NCBI GenBank assembly: GCA_903868595.1
Contig: CAIPVV010000004.1
Location: 88,102-152,101, forward strand
Source of the DNA: an uncultured Pseudomonadota bacterium
Lineage (GTDB): Bacteria > Pseudomonadota > Gammaproteobacteria > Steroidobacterales > Steroidobacteraceae
Length of the DNA stretch: 64,000 nucleotides
Direction of reading: 5' to 3'
In this document: positions 25,722-34,115 of the stretch, one piece after another
Numbering within the stretch: the stretch's first letter is position 1
Layout of the letters: each line of letters starts with the position of its first letter
Notes under the pieces: model-generated
What the model saw: the letters and a program-made list of their open reading frames with translations, nothing else
What the model was told of the DNA's origin: nothing
Database searches by the model: none
Program-made: the position numbers and the translations under genes

Positions 25722-27595
25722 TCGACGGCAAGGCCTTCCGGATCCGACTCCGCATCGCCCTGCACGACGACCCCATAGTCGCGCAGCGCGCCAGCCGGCG
25801 TCACGTAGCCATCGCGGACATCGCGCAGCACGCGCTGCGGATCGCGCTCCAGCGGATCGCCCCAGCCGCCGCCGGCATTGGTGACGTAGCGCCAGATGGC
25901 CTTGGGGTCGGTGGGCCAGCTGCGGTCGCGACCGAACCAGTAGTAATCACCGGCGGCGCTGGCCGCGCCGGAGTCCTTGTCCAGGCGGCCCGCCACCCGC
26001 ACCGCCGTGCGATAGCTGTCACGGTCCGTGCCGGGTAGCGCCGTGGCCGCACCCGGCTGCGCGGGCCACTGCCAGACGCCGCCCGTCGTGCCGTCCTGGC
26101 CGCCGCGCACGCCGATGCCGCTGGCCTTCTTGAAGCGCAGCGTGATGAGGTTGTGGACCGCCGGCTCCAGGAAGGTGAAGTCGGTGAGTACCGCGCCACC
26201 GCCGCGGTTGAAGCCCGCGCCGGCCGTGTCGGGCAGGTACTCGCGGCGCAGTATCACGACGGGCGAATCGGCCTCGCTGGCCTCTACCGCCGTGTCCAGG
26301 CTGTTGGCCTGGTAGAAGGTGCTGTAGCTGTCGGCATCCCCGGCCTTGGTCGCGCCCCACGGCCCATGGCCGACCGCGACCCCGGCGGCAAGCCACATCG
26401 AGCCGTCGGCGCGACGGCCCATGGCCGTGTGGATGTTGGGCGCGCCATAGTCGCCGGCGACGGCGTTCTCGCCGACCGCATCGGCCATCGCCTGGAACAT
26501 CGCCACCAGCAGGGCGTTGGTGGACTCCCCGTAGGCGAATACCACGCCATCCGGCGGCAGCGCGCTGCAGATCGCACCGTCGGGGATCACGATGTCCACG
26601 GGCCGGTACATGCCGGAGGTGAACACGCCGTCCGGGTCCAGCAGGAACTTCAGCGCGACGCCTACCGTCGCCTTGGTGTCGATGTAGGTGCCGTTGATGG
26701 AGGTGCGGGCCTGCCGCGAGGTTCCGCTCAAGTCGATCTCGATGCGTCCACCGCGCTTGGTGATGGTGCAGCGGATCGGATATTCCTCCGAGTCATCCAG
26801 GCCGTCGCAGTCCACCAGGGCCTCGCCCTTCCACACGCCGTCCGGTATGCGCTCCAGCGCGCTGGTCATGCGCTCGGCATCCGCGTCGCAGACGTAGCGC
26901 ATGGAGCCCAGCAGCGCCTCGCGGCCGTAGCGCTCCAGGGACGCGTGCAGCAGCTGCTCGCCCAGGTCCAGGCAGTCGCAGATCGTCTGCATGTCGCGCA
27001 CCAGCACCGGCGCGAAGCGCGCGTTGTCGATGATGAGGCTCCAGGTCTCCCGCACCGGGATGCCGGCCTTGACCAGCGCGCGCGGCGACATCACCAGGCC
27101 GTTCTCGTAGGTGCTGGTCTTGTTGGCGCTGAAGCCGCCGGGCACGGCGCCACCGATGTCCAGCTGGTGGGCCTTGAGTGTCACGAAGGCGGTGAGCTTT
27201 CCCTGGTGGAACACCGGGCGGCAGAACAGCACGTCGTTGACGTGCGTGCCGATCCGGTAGGGGTCGTTGCCGATGATCACGTCGCCCGGCTCAAGGTTCT
27301 CCGGCCCGTACTCCTCGATCGTGTTGCGCACCGATTCGGTCATGGTGCCGGTGAAGGCCATGAAGCTCTTGCTCACGACGGGCGTCGGGTAGCCGATCTC
27401 CGGCGGGCCGGTGATCGTGGCCGCGAAGTCGTAGAAATCCCGCAGCAGCGGCGAAAACGCGCAGGAGAGCAGGCGCTGGCAGACGTGCTCCAGGATGTAC
27501 ACGTAGCGGTTGGCCAGCACCGTGGCGGCAAAGCGCTCGCAGCCATAGCGCTCCTGGAACTGCGCGGGCGTAAGGTCGCGGATGCGCTGGTTCAT
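25673..27595 (-). CDS. Hydantoinase B/oxoprolinase-family subunit (possible ATP-dependent carboxylase)
   Basis: A 640-residue HyuB-family protein recognisable by G-D-V-I-I-G-N-D-P-Y near residue 100 and the glycine-rich run G-G-A-V-P-G-G. The N-terminus M-N-Q-R-I-R-D follows an ATGA overlap with the HyuA gene. Members form complexes with HyuA in N-methylhydantoinase, oxoprolinase, acetone carboxylase and acetophenone carboxylase. The accompanying zinc-ribbon gene makes a carboxylase-type assembly the most attractive reading. That is inference. The C-terminus overlaps the convergent MFS gene. Confidence 0.85.
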   Translation of the reverse strand: MNQRIRDLTPAQFQERYGCERFAATVLANRYVYILEHVCQRLLSCAFSPLLRDFYDFAATITGPPEIGYPTPVVSKSFMAFTGTMTESVRNTIEEYGPENLEPGDVIIGNDPYRIGTHVNDVLFCRPVFHQGKLTAFVTLKAHQLDIGGAVPGGFSANKTSTYENGLVMSPRALVKAGIPVRETWSLIIDNARFAPVLVRDMQTICDCLDLGEQLLHASLERYGREALLGSMRYVCDADAERMTSALERIPDGVWKGEALVDCDGLDDSEEYPIRCTITKRGGRIEIDLSGTSRQARTSINGTYIDTKATVGVALKFLLDPDGVFTSGMYRPVDIVIPDGAICSALPPDGVVFAYGESTNALLVAMFQAMADAVGENAVAGDYGAPNIHTAMGRRADGSMWLAAGVAVGHGPWGATKAGDADSYSTFYQANSLDTAVEASEADSPVVILRREYLPDTAGAGFNRGGGAVLTDFTFLEPAVHNLITLRFKKASGIGVRGGQDGTTGGVWQWPAQPGAATALPGTDRDSYRTAVRVAGRLDKDSGAASAAGDYYWFGRDRSWPTDPKAIWRYVTNAGGGWGDPLERDPQRVLRDVRDGYVTPAGALRDYGVVVQGDAESDPEGLAVDQVATNQSRLRLRPAR

Positions 27596-29634
27596 GACTG
27601 CACGCCCTGGGCCTTCTCGATGTACAGCTCGCCGAAGTTGCCCACGGTCATCTGCTGGCCTGCGCCAACCAGCGTCGTGCACAGGGCTTCCTGGATGATG
27701 GCGGGGCCGGCCACGCGCGTGCCCGGCGGCAGGCTCTCGCGCTGGTAGATGGCCGCATCCAGGGGCTGCGGTCCCAGCTGCAGCAGCGGCCGGCGGCCAA
27801 TGGGCACCGGGTCCGGTACGAGCGCCGGTCGCTCGAGCGGCCGGTACTCGAACTTGTCCACCGGCACCATGACCTGCACGCGGTAGCTCACGCCCTGCAC
27901 CGGGACTTCATCCATCGAACGGCCGTTGCGGCGCGCGTATTCCTCGTGGAAGCGCGCGATCATCGCCGCGACCGTCTCCTGCGTGATGTCCCCCACGGGT
28001 ACCTCGACGAACGGCGTCTCCCAGGTCTGCCCGACCAGGCGGCCATCGAAGCTGCGGCGTACCGTGACGTGCCGGGTGGTGGCGCCGACAGAGGCCAGCA
28101 GCTTGGCCTCCATCTCGCGAAACATCTCGGCCAGCTGCGGCGCCGCCGCGGGCTCGAGCATCAGGTAGCGGCTGCGGGAGTCGCTGAACACCAGGTCCGT
28201 GCTCAGCAGGCCCAGCGCGGAGAACAGGCCCGGGTAGGGCGGCACGATCACGCGCCGGACGTTGAGCGTGTCGATGGCCGAGGCCAGCAGCATGGGGCCG
28301 GCCGAGCCGTAGGCGATGAGGCTGAAGTCTCGCGGGTCGCTGCCGTGGCAGATCGCGACGTTGGCGACTTCCTCGGCGATGTTGTTGACGGCGATCTGGT
28401 AGGCGAAGCCCACGCGCTGCTCCAGGGGCAGCGGCGTCTGCAGCGCGGCGAAGGCGCGGCGGGAGGCCTCCACGTCCAGCTCCAGCTGGCCACCGGCGAA
28501 GCCGCGCGGCTCCAGGATGCCCATGATCAGGCAGGCGTCGGTCACCGTCGGCAGCGTGCCACCGCGCCCATAACAGGCGGGACCGGGCATGGCGCCGGCG
28601 CTCTGGGGGCCCACGGTGATGTCGCCGGAGTCGGAGACGGCCACGATGCTGCCACCCCCCGCGCCGACGCTGGAGACCTCGGTGGAGAGGGCGCTGATCA
28701 CCAGGTCGTGCTCGATCTCGAAGCTGTCGTTGGTGAAGGACTGGCCGTCCAGGATCAGGGAGACGTCCGTGGAGGTGCCGCCCACGTCGCAGCAGATGAG
28801 GCGGGGCTCCCCGATCTCGCGGCCCAGGCGCTTGCAGGAGGCGGTGCCGGCCGCCGGGCCGGCGAAGAGGATCTTGTAGGGTTGCTTGAGCGCCTCGCGC
28901 CACGGCAGCAGCGAGGCCGTGCAGTCGGCGAAATTCAGTTCGCCCTTGAAACCCAGCTCCCCCAGGCCCGCGCTGAGCTTGTGCGCGTAGTCGCCGTACA
29001 GCAGCTTCATGATCACGTCGATCACCGTGGTGGAGGCGCGGCTGAACTCCTTGGCCCGGGGCGAGACCTCCGAGGACACCGAGATCGGCAGCTCCCCCAG
29101 GACCTCGCGCGCGAGGGCCTTGAGCTGCACCTCGTGGTCCGCGTTCACGTAGGCGTTCAGCAGGCAGATCGCCACGCCCTCCACGCCGCAGCGCTTGAGC
29201 ACCGCGAGCTGCTCGCGGGCCTGCGCGGCGTCGAAGGGGATGAGCACTTCGCCGGTGGCCAACACGCGCTCGCGCACGCCGCGGCGCAGGTAGCGCGGCA
29301 CGAGCGGCCGGGCGGCATCGCCATAGGGGCGGCGCCACTTGGCGTCCAGCTGGCCATCGAAGGGGCGCCAGGCGCACCCGGCGTCGAGCATGTCGCGGTG
29401 CCCCTCGGTGGTCAGGAAGGCGATCTTGGGCAGCTTGCGCGTGAGGATCGCGTTCAGGCCCTTGGTGCTCGCGTGGTTGAAGATCGCACTGCCGGCCACG
29501 CCCAGGCGCCGCGCGCCCTCGACGACCGAGCGCTGCGGATCCTCGGGGAAGCTGGGGACCTTGGTGACCTGTACCCGGCCGTCGCGCACGACGACCACGT
29601 CCGTGAAGGTGCCGCCGACATCTACGCCGAACAT
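27592..29634 (-). CDS. Hydantoinase A/oxoprolinase-family ATPase subunit
   Basis: A 680-residue HyuA-family protein. The N-terminal phosphate-binding loop is F-G-V-D-V-G-G-T-F-T-D (residues 2-12), and the second actin-like phosphate motif is C-C-D-V-G-G-T-S-T-D-V-S in the middle of the chain. These provide ATP cleavage that drives amide-bond or carboxylation chemistry in the HyuAB family. The length and domain order (Hydant_A_N, then hydantoinase A) fit. It begins three bases after the zinc-ribbon gene stop. The promoter region is shared with the divergent TetR gene. Confidence 0.88.
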   Translation of the reverse strand: MFGVDVGGTFTDVVVVRDGRVQVTKVPSFPEDPQRSVVEGARRLGVAGSAIFNHASTKGLNAILTRKLPKIAFLTTEGHRDMLDAGCAWRPFDGQLDAKWRRPYGDAARPLVPRYLRRGVRERVLATGEVLIPFDAAQAREQLAVLKRCGVEGVAICLLNAYVNADHEVQLKALAREVLGELPISVSSEVSPRAKEFSRASTTVIDVIMKLLYGDYAHKLSAGLGELGFKGELNFADCTASLLPWREALKQPYKILFAGPAAGTASCKRLGREIGEPRLICCDVGGTSTDVSLILDGQSFTNDSFEIEHDLVISALSTEVSSVGAGGGSIVAVSDSGDITVGPQSAGAMPGPACYGRGGTLPTVTDACLIMGILEPRGFAGGQLELDVEASRRAFAALQTPLPLEQRVGFAYQIAVNNIAEEVANVAICHGSDPRDFSLIAYGSAGPMLLASAIDTLNVRRVIVPPYPGLFSALGLLSTDLVFSDSRSRYLMLEPAAAPQLAEMFREMEAKLLASVGATTRHVTVRRSFDGRLVGQTWETPFVEVPVGDITQETVAAMIARFHEEYARRNGRSMDEVPVQGVSYRVQVMVPVDKFEYRPLERPALVPDPVPIGRRPLLQLGPQPLDAAIYQRESLPPGTRVAGPAIIQEALCTTLVGAGQQMTVGNFGELYIEKAQGVQS

Positions 29635-29637
29635 GGC

Positions 29638-29880
29638 CTACGCCTTGCGCGCGCTGGCAGTGGGGACCAGCGCGTGGATCGGGTCGGTGAGCACCCCCAG
29701 CAGCGGGCCGGGCTCCCGGCTGACCGAGTGCAGGCACCGGCTGCACTTCACGACGTTCCACCAGCCGCCCTCGCTGAGGACGCGGTAGCGCTGCAGGGCC
29801 GGGGCCTGGCAGGCCGGGCAGGGGCCGGCCACGGCATCGCGCTGCGCGTGGACTTCCGGCGTGGTGGGTCGCGTGAACAT
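29638..29880 (-). CDS. Small zinc-ribbon protein associated with HyuAB
   Basis: An 80-residue protein with C-P-A-C and C-S-R-C about 25 residues apart, a classical rubredoxin-like zinc ribbon, and the aromatic pair W-W-N before the second knuckle. It is the first gene of the HyuAB operon. Small zinc-binding subunits occur in acetone carboxylase (gamma) and acetophenone carboxylase, supporting the idea that the three proteins form one enzyme. The start is the ATG giving M-F-T-R-P-T-T. The frame is open for another 22 codons upstream, but that would run over the operator palindrome. Confidence 0.78.
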   Translation of the reverse strand: MFTRPTTPEVHAQRDAVAGPCPACQAPALQRYRVLSEGGWWNVVKCSRCLHSVSREPGPLLGVLTDPIHALVPTASARKA

Positions 29881-29919
29881 CGGGCTCGTCCCCTTCGTTG
29901 TCGGTCTTGTGCCGGCGAC

Positions 29920-29933
29920 TGTACGAGCGTACA
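29920..29933. promoter_or_regulatory. Perfect palindrome between hyuAB-type operon and TetR gene: probable TetR operator
   Basis: TGTACG AG CGTACA is an exact 6-2-6 inverted repeat in the 65-base gap between divergent genes. TetR-family operators are usually palindromes placed in this way, so the regulator probably represses both its own gene and the zinc-ribbon/HyuAB operon. No other palindrome of comparable quality is seen in the gap. Confidence 0.65.
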
Positions 29934-29945
29934 AGTCCCATTGCA

Positions 29946-30596
29946 ATGACCCCGACGCTGACCCCGACCCCGGAGCGCACCGATACCTACCGCCGTTACC
30001 TCGACGCGGCCGAGCAGGCGTTCATCCGCTTTGGCTACGAGGGCGCCTCGATACGGCGCATTTCCAGCGACGCCCAGGCGCCCCTGGGGACACTGCATCA
30101 CTACTGGGGGAACAAGGAGGCGCTGTTCCGTGACGTCTGCGAACGCCGCTTTGCGCCCATCCAGGCCGAGCAGCTGCAGCGGCTGCGCGCGGCCGGGTCG
30201 CTGGAGGCGGTGGTGCGCGGGCTCATCAGTCCGCCGATTCTGGCCGATGCGTCCAGTCCCGCGCAGCAGCAGACGATCCGGCTGCTCTACGGCCGCGTGC
30301 TGACGGAGCCTTCCGAGGTGGTCATGCGGCTGGTGAAGCAGATGTTCCTGGAGGCGACCCAGCTGTGCCTGGCGCTGCTGCGCCAGTACTGCCCGCAGCT
30401 GAGCGAGGAGCGCTTCTACTGGCGATTCACCTGCGCGCTAGGGGCCTTCATCTTTTCGCAGTCCTTCGGCGACCGCGTGGCCTATGCGTCAGGCCGTTCG
30501 CTGGAGGGGACGGACTGGCGCTTCGTGGTGGAGGAGATCACCGCCTTCATCGTGCAGGGCATGCAGGGCGACCCCCAGGCGGGACGCGGGCTATGA
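29946..30596 (+). CDS. TetR-family transcriptional regulator
   Basis: A 216-residue regulator. The N-terminal helix-turn-helix (residues 16-62) reads A-A-E-Q-A-F-I-R-F-G-Y-E-G-A-S-I-R-R-I, then T-L-H-H-Y-W-G-N-K-E-A-L, the standard TetR signature. The C-terminal ligand-binding helical domain follows and cannot be matched to a ligand by eye. The ATG downstream of the palindrome is preferred over an in-frame upstream start. Divergent transcription from the zinc-ribbon/HyuAB operon points to local control. The next gene is 38 bases downstream and could be cotranscribed. Confidence 0.88.
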   Translation: MTPTLTPTPERTDTYRRYLDAAEQAFIRFGYEGASIRRISSDAQAPLGTLHHYWGNKEALFRDVCERRFAPIQAEQLQRLRAAGSLEAVVRGLISPPILADASSPAQQQTIRLLYGRVLTEPSEVVMRLVKQMFLEATQLCLALLRQYCPQLSEERFYWRFTCALGAFIFSQSFGDRVAYASGRSLEGTDWRFVVEEITAFIVQGMQGDPQAGRGL

Positions 30597-30634
30597 TCAG
30601 CGCCCGAATTCGGGCCCGCCACAGGTAGCCAGAG

Positions 30635-31660
30635 ATGGAAAAGCAGAAGATCCGCCGCATCGCGACCGAAGAGGCGTTCTCGATACCCGAGGTGGCCGCC
30701 GAGCTGCAGCGCCTGTGCCGCAACCCCGGCAACACCATCGACATGATGCTCGTACGGGCGATCTACAACTCGGCCGACACCTACCAGTCCAAGTTCCTGG
30801 CCCCGCTGCTGGATGTGGGCCCCGGGCGCCTCAGGGACATGGACGACAATGGCGTGGACATGCACCTGCTGTCGCTCACGGCGCCGGGCGTGCAGCTCTT
30901 CGATGCCGACACGGCCACGGAACTGGCCACCGTAGCCAACGACCGCCTGGCCGAGGTCATCGCGGCGCACCCGACTCGCTACGCCGGCCTGGCCGCGTTC
31001 GCGCCGCAGTCGCCCAAGCGCGCGGTCAAGGAAATGGAGCGCGCCACCCAGAAGCTCGGCATGAACGGCTTCATCGTCAATTCGCACACCAACAACGAGT
31101 ACCTGGACGATGCCAAGTACTGGCCCATCCTGGAGGCCGCCGAGGCGCTGGATCGCTGTATCTACATTCACCCGCGGGGGCCGTCGGACCTGCTGTCGGG
31201 CCCGATGCGCGACTATGGGATGTTCGCGGCCCTGTGGGCCTATGGCGTGGAGGTCAGCACGCATGCAGTGCGACTGATCCTCAGCGGCATCTTCGATCGC
31301 TTCCCGCACCTGAAGATCTGCATCGGGCACATGGGCGAAGCCGTGCACTTCTGGCTATGGCGCATCGACTTCATGAGCGCGCGGGCACAGGGCGCCGGCG
31401 CCCCCAAGCTCAAGCTCAAGCCCAGCGAGTACTTCAAGCGCAACTTCGTGATCACCACCAGTGGCCAGGAGTCGCCGCTGGCGCTGGACTTCTCGATCAA
31501 GCAGCTGGGCATCGACAACGTGCTGTGGGCGATCGACTACCCCTACCAGCCGTCGGCGCCGGCCGTGGCGTTCATGGATTCGGTGGATGTGACGGATGAG
31601 CAGCGGCACAAGCTCTACCACGGCAACGCCGAGCGGGTCTTCCACATCAAGCCGCTGTAG
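30635..31660 (+). CDS. Amidohydrolase-family decarboxylase (gamma-resorcylate/2,3-dihydroxybenzoate type)
   Basis: A 341-residue member of the ACMSD/gamma-resorcylate decarboxylase branch of the amidohydrolase superfamily. Expected metal ligands are visible: Glu12 in A-T-E-E-A-F, His179 in I-Y-I-H-P and Asp301 in A-I-D-Y-P-Y. The position equal to the His of the usual E-x-H motif is alanine (Ala14), which also happens in some 2,3-dihydroxybenzoate decarboxylases. The G-H-M-G-E segment near residue 231 holds a further catalytic histidine. It would remove CO2 from an aromatic acid. The TetR gene upstream and HyuAB operon suggest a shared pathway. Confidence 0.85.
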   Translation: MEKQKIRRIATEEAFSIPEVAAELQRLCRNPGNTIDMMLVRAIYNSADTYQSKFLAPLLDVGPGRLRDMDDNGVDMHLLSLTAPGVQLFDADTATELATVANDRLAEVIAAHPTRYAGLAAFAPQSPKRAVKEMERATQKLGMNGFIVNSHTNNEYLDDAKYWPILEAAEALDRCIYIHPRGPSDLLSGPMRDYGMFAALWAYGVEVSTHAVRLILSGIFDRFPHLKICIGHMGEAVHFWLWRIDFMSARAQGAGAPKLKLKPSEYFKRNFVITTSGQESPLALDFSIKQLGIDNVLWAIDYPYQPSAPAVAFMDSVDVTDEQRHKLYHGNAERVFHIKPL

Positions 31661-31682
31661 GCGCCCGCGTGCGGCGGGCGCC
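31660..31682. terminator. Hairpin between convergent genes
   Basis: GGCGCCCGC and GCGGGCGCC form a perfect nine-base-pair stem with a GTGCG loop at the stop of the decarboxylase gene. It lies between two convergent genes, where a two-way terminator is expected. There is no U-tract on either side, so its activity as an intrinsic terminator is uncertain. Confidence 0.4.
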
Positions 31683-31699
31683 CATGCGCCGCCCGCGGC

Positions 31700-32695
31700 C
31701 TATTTCCCGGCCGCCTTGACGGTGAAGGCGGCGGTGAGTTCCTCGGCCACCAGTGCCTGCGCGCTGCGCGCCTCGCGCAGCACCGCGTCCAGGCCGAAGA
31801 AGCCGTGCGTGACGCCCTCAAAGTTCATGTAGCGCGTCGGCACGTTGCTGGATTCCAGCTTGTGCCCCAGCAGCTTGCCCTCGAACATCAGCGGATCCAC
31901 GTCCGCGGTCACGATGGTCGTGTTGGGCAGGTTCCCCAGGTTGAAGTCACCCAGGTTCAGGCGCTTGTCCTCCAGGTACTGGGGATCAATGGCCTGATTG
32001 AAGTACCAGCGCATGCCCGCCTTGCTGAGCGGACGTGCGTCCTCGTTGCGGTTGTACGAGTAGGAGCTGGTATCCGTCCCCACGATCGGATGGATGAGGA
32101 CGAGGCACACCGGCTGGCGCAACGCCGCATCCCGCGCCTGGAGGGCCACGTTGGCGGCGAGGTTCCCGCCGGCAGCTTCGCCGACCAGCGCGATGCGGTG
32201 CGGGTCCGCGCCCAGGCTGCTCGCCTGCGCCAGCAGCCACTGGTAGGCCGCCTGCGCATCGGCGTGGGCGGCCGGAAAGCGCCGCTCTGGCGCGCGGCTG
32301 TAGTCCGCCGAGGCCACGAGGGCGCCGGTGCGCCGGGCCAGTGCCATGGCGGAACCCTCGGCCGCGGCCAGATCCCCGTCGACCCAGCCGCCCCCATGGA
32401 AGTAGAGGATGAGCGGGGCGTTGGCGGGCGTGCCCGCGGCGCGGTAGAGGCGCACCGGCTGGCTCGTGCCGCCGGTCTCATAGTGCAGTTCCTCGTGCGG
32501 TACGAGGACGGCCGCGCCACTCTTTCCCTGCGACTCCAGCACCTTGGCCAGGGCCTGTGCCAGGGTGGTCTGGCTGCGGGCGAGGGCGGGCGTGAGCTGC
32601 TCCACGGGCTTCCAGCCCAGCGCCTGCTGCGCCTCCAGCAGGCGCCGCATCTGCGCCGTCAGCGTGGTCATCGGATCGTCGTCGTCGGCGTTCAT
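31700..32695 (-). CDS. Hormone-sensitive-lipase-like alpha/beta hydrolase with the catalytic serine replaced by alanine
   Basis: A 331-residue family IV esterase-like protein. The oxyanion motif H-G-G-G is at residues 100-103, the acid is Asp267 in V-D-P-L, and the histidine is His297 in V-T-H-G-F. The nucleophile elbow, normally G-D-S-A-G-G, reads G-E-A-A-G-G (172-177), so Ala174 stands where Ser is required. The DNA at this point is clean, GGC GAA GCT GCC GGC GGG. It may be a non-catalytic binding protein or use other chemistry. Its start overlaps the receiver-domain gene in ATGA. Relative positions of the other residues are normal. Confidence 0.8.
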   Translation of the reverse strand: MNADDDDPMTTLTAQMRRLLEAQQALGWKPVEQLTPALARSQTTLAQALAKVLESQGKSGAAVLVPHEELHYETGGTSQPVRLYRAAGTPANAPLILYFHGGGWVDGDLAAAEGSAMALARRTGALVASADYSRAPERRFPAAHADAQAAYQWLLAQASSLGADPHRIALVGEAAGGNLAANVALQARDAALRQPVCLVLIHPIVGTDTSSYSYNRNEDARPLSKAGMRWYFNQAIDPQYLEDKRLNLGDFNLGNLPNTTIVTADVDPLMFEGKLLGHKLESSNVPTRYMNFEGVTHGFFGLDAVLREARSAQALVAEELTAAFTVKAAGK

Positions 32696-33150
32696 GGCGT
32701 ACCTGATGTGGCGGGCGGCACGGGCTTGGAGGCCGCTGCGGCCTCCCAGTTCCGGCGCGGCCGGGGCGCGCCGCGCAGCTGGCGCAGCACCTGCAGCAGC
32801 GGGGCGATCTGCCCGTCCTTCGCCACCGTCGCGTCGCAGCCCGCCCGGGCGCACTGCTCGGCCAGCTGCGGGTCATCCAGGCCGCTGAACGCGATGATCA
32901 CGGCGTCCGCATTTCGCTCGCGCAGCAAGCGGATCAGCGGGATGCTGGAGCCGTCGTCCAGCATGAGGTCCAGCACGTAGGCCTGGGGCGCGGCCTTCTC
33001 CGCCAGCGCCAGCACGGCCTGGGTGGTCGCGCCATGGCCGACGCAGGCCATGTCCGGCTGCAGGTCAATCAGCATCGCGAGGGTCCTGGCCAGGTCCGCC
33101 TGGTTTTCGCCGAGGGCAACGCGCAGGGGACTGTCGGGGCTTGCTGTCAT
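32692..33150 (-). CDS. Single-domain response regulator
   Basis: A 152-residue protein with one receiver domain and no output domain. The phospho-acceptor lies in Y-V-L-D-L-M-L-D-D, the switch residue in I-A-F-S-G-L, and the conserved lysine in V-A-K-D-G. The acidic pocket at the N-terminus reads G-E-N-Q instead of the usual two or three acidic residues, so magnesium-dependent phosphorylation may be weakened. The C-terminal 30 residues are a low-complexity proline/alanine tail. It is translationally coupled to the esterase-like gene, and no histidine kinase is nearby. Confidence 0.8.
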   Translation of the reverse strand: MTASPDSPLRVALGENQADLARTLAMLIDLQPDMACVGHGATTQAVLALAEKAAPQAYVLDLMLDDGSSIPLIRLLRERNADAVIIAFSGLDDPQLAEQCARAGCDATVAKDGQIAPLLQVLRQLRGAPRPRRNWEAAAASKPVPPATSGTP

Positions 33151-33176
33151 GAGGCAGTTAGGGTACTCGTTTAGAC

Positions 33177-34115
33177 ATGGTACGTAGACCCCTTGGCAAG
33201 ACTGCCCTGCAGATTCATCCGCTGGTGCTCGGCGGCAACGTGTTTGGATGGACTGCCGATGAGCGCAGTTCCCACGCCATACTGGATGCCTACGTAGCCG
33301 GCGGCGGCAATTTCATCGATACCGCCAACGTCTACTCCGTGTGGGTGCCGGGGCACCGCGGCGGGGAGTCGGAGAGCGTCATCGGCAGCTGGCTCGCGCG
33401 GCGGGGTCGGCGCGATGACGTGCTGATCGCCACCAAGGTCGGCTGGGAGATGGGTCCCGGTCAGAAGGGTCTGTCGGCGCCCTACATCCTCCAGTCCGTC
33501 GAAGAGTCGTTGCGGCGACTGCGCACGGACTACATCGACGTGTATTTCTCCCACCGCGACGACACCTCGCTGGGCGTGGAGGAGCCGCTGCGTGCCTACG
33601 AGCAGCTGCTGGCCAGCGGCAAGATCCGCGTGATCGGCGCGTCCAATTTCACGACCCCGCGGTTGCGCGAGTCCCTCGCGGTGGCGGGATTGCCGCACTA
33701 CGGGGTGCTGCAGCCGCAGTACAACCTGGTGGAACGGGACGACTTCGAGGGCGAGCTGCAGGCGCTGTGCATCGAGCAGGGCCTGGGCGTCGTGTGCTAT
33801 TTCGCGCTGGCCAGCGGCTTTCTGACCGGCAAGTACCGCTCGCGCACGGACCTGTCGCGGAGCCCACGCGGCCAGGGCATCGGGCGGTACCTGGCGGGGC
33901 GTGGGCCGGCGGTGTTGCGTGCGCTGGATGAGGTGGCCGCAGCGCAGGGCGCCCGCCCGAGCCAGATCGCCCTGGCATGGCTCATGGCCCAGCCGGGGGT
34001 CACGGCACCCATTGCCAGTGCCACCTCCGTGGCACAGGTGGAGGAACTGCTGGCCGCCACCAGGGTCACCCTGACGCCGCAGCAACTGGCGCTCCTGTCG
34101 GGCGCGGGCCGCTAA
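33177..34115 (+). CDS. Aldo/keto reductase
   Basis: A 312-residue NADPH-dependent reductase of the AKR superfamily. The tetrad is visible as D-T-A-N-V-Y (Asp and Tyr), A-T-K-V-G (Lys) and F-S-H-R-D (His). The N-terminus R-P-L-G-K-T-A-L is the standard opening strand. The C-terminal R-V-T-L-T-P-Q-Q-L closes the barrel. Substrate is not predictable. It is divergent from the receiver-domain gene with only 26 bases between the start codons, so at least one promoter must lie inside coding sequence. Confidence 0.88.
   Translation: MVRRPLGKTALQIHPLVLGGNVFGWTADERSSHAILDAYVAGGGNFIDTANVYSVWVPGHRGGESESVIGSWLARRGRRDDVLIATKVGWEMGPGQKGLSAPYILQSVEESLRRLRTDYIDVYFSHRDDTSLGVEEPLRAYEQLLASGKIRVIGASNFTTPRLRESLAVAGLPHYGVLQPQYNLVERDDFEGELQALCIEQGLGVVCYFALASGFLTGKYRSRTDLSRSPRGQGIGRYLAGRGPAVLRALDEVAAAQGARPSQIALAWLMAQPGVTAPIASATSVAQVEELLAATRVTLTPQQLALLSGAGR

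Noticed and set aside
27946..29949. Long + strand open frame opposite HyuA
   Set aside because: Composition is that of a shadow frame, and it overlaps the TetR operator and start region. HyuA is clear on the other strand.
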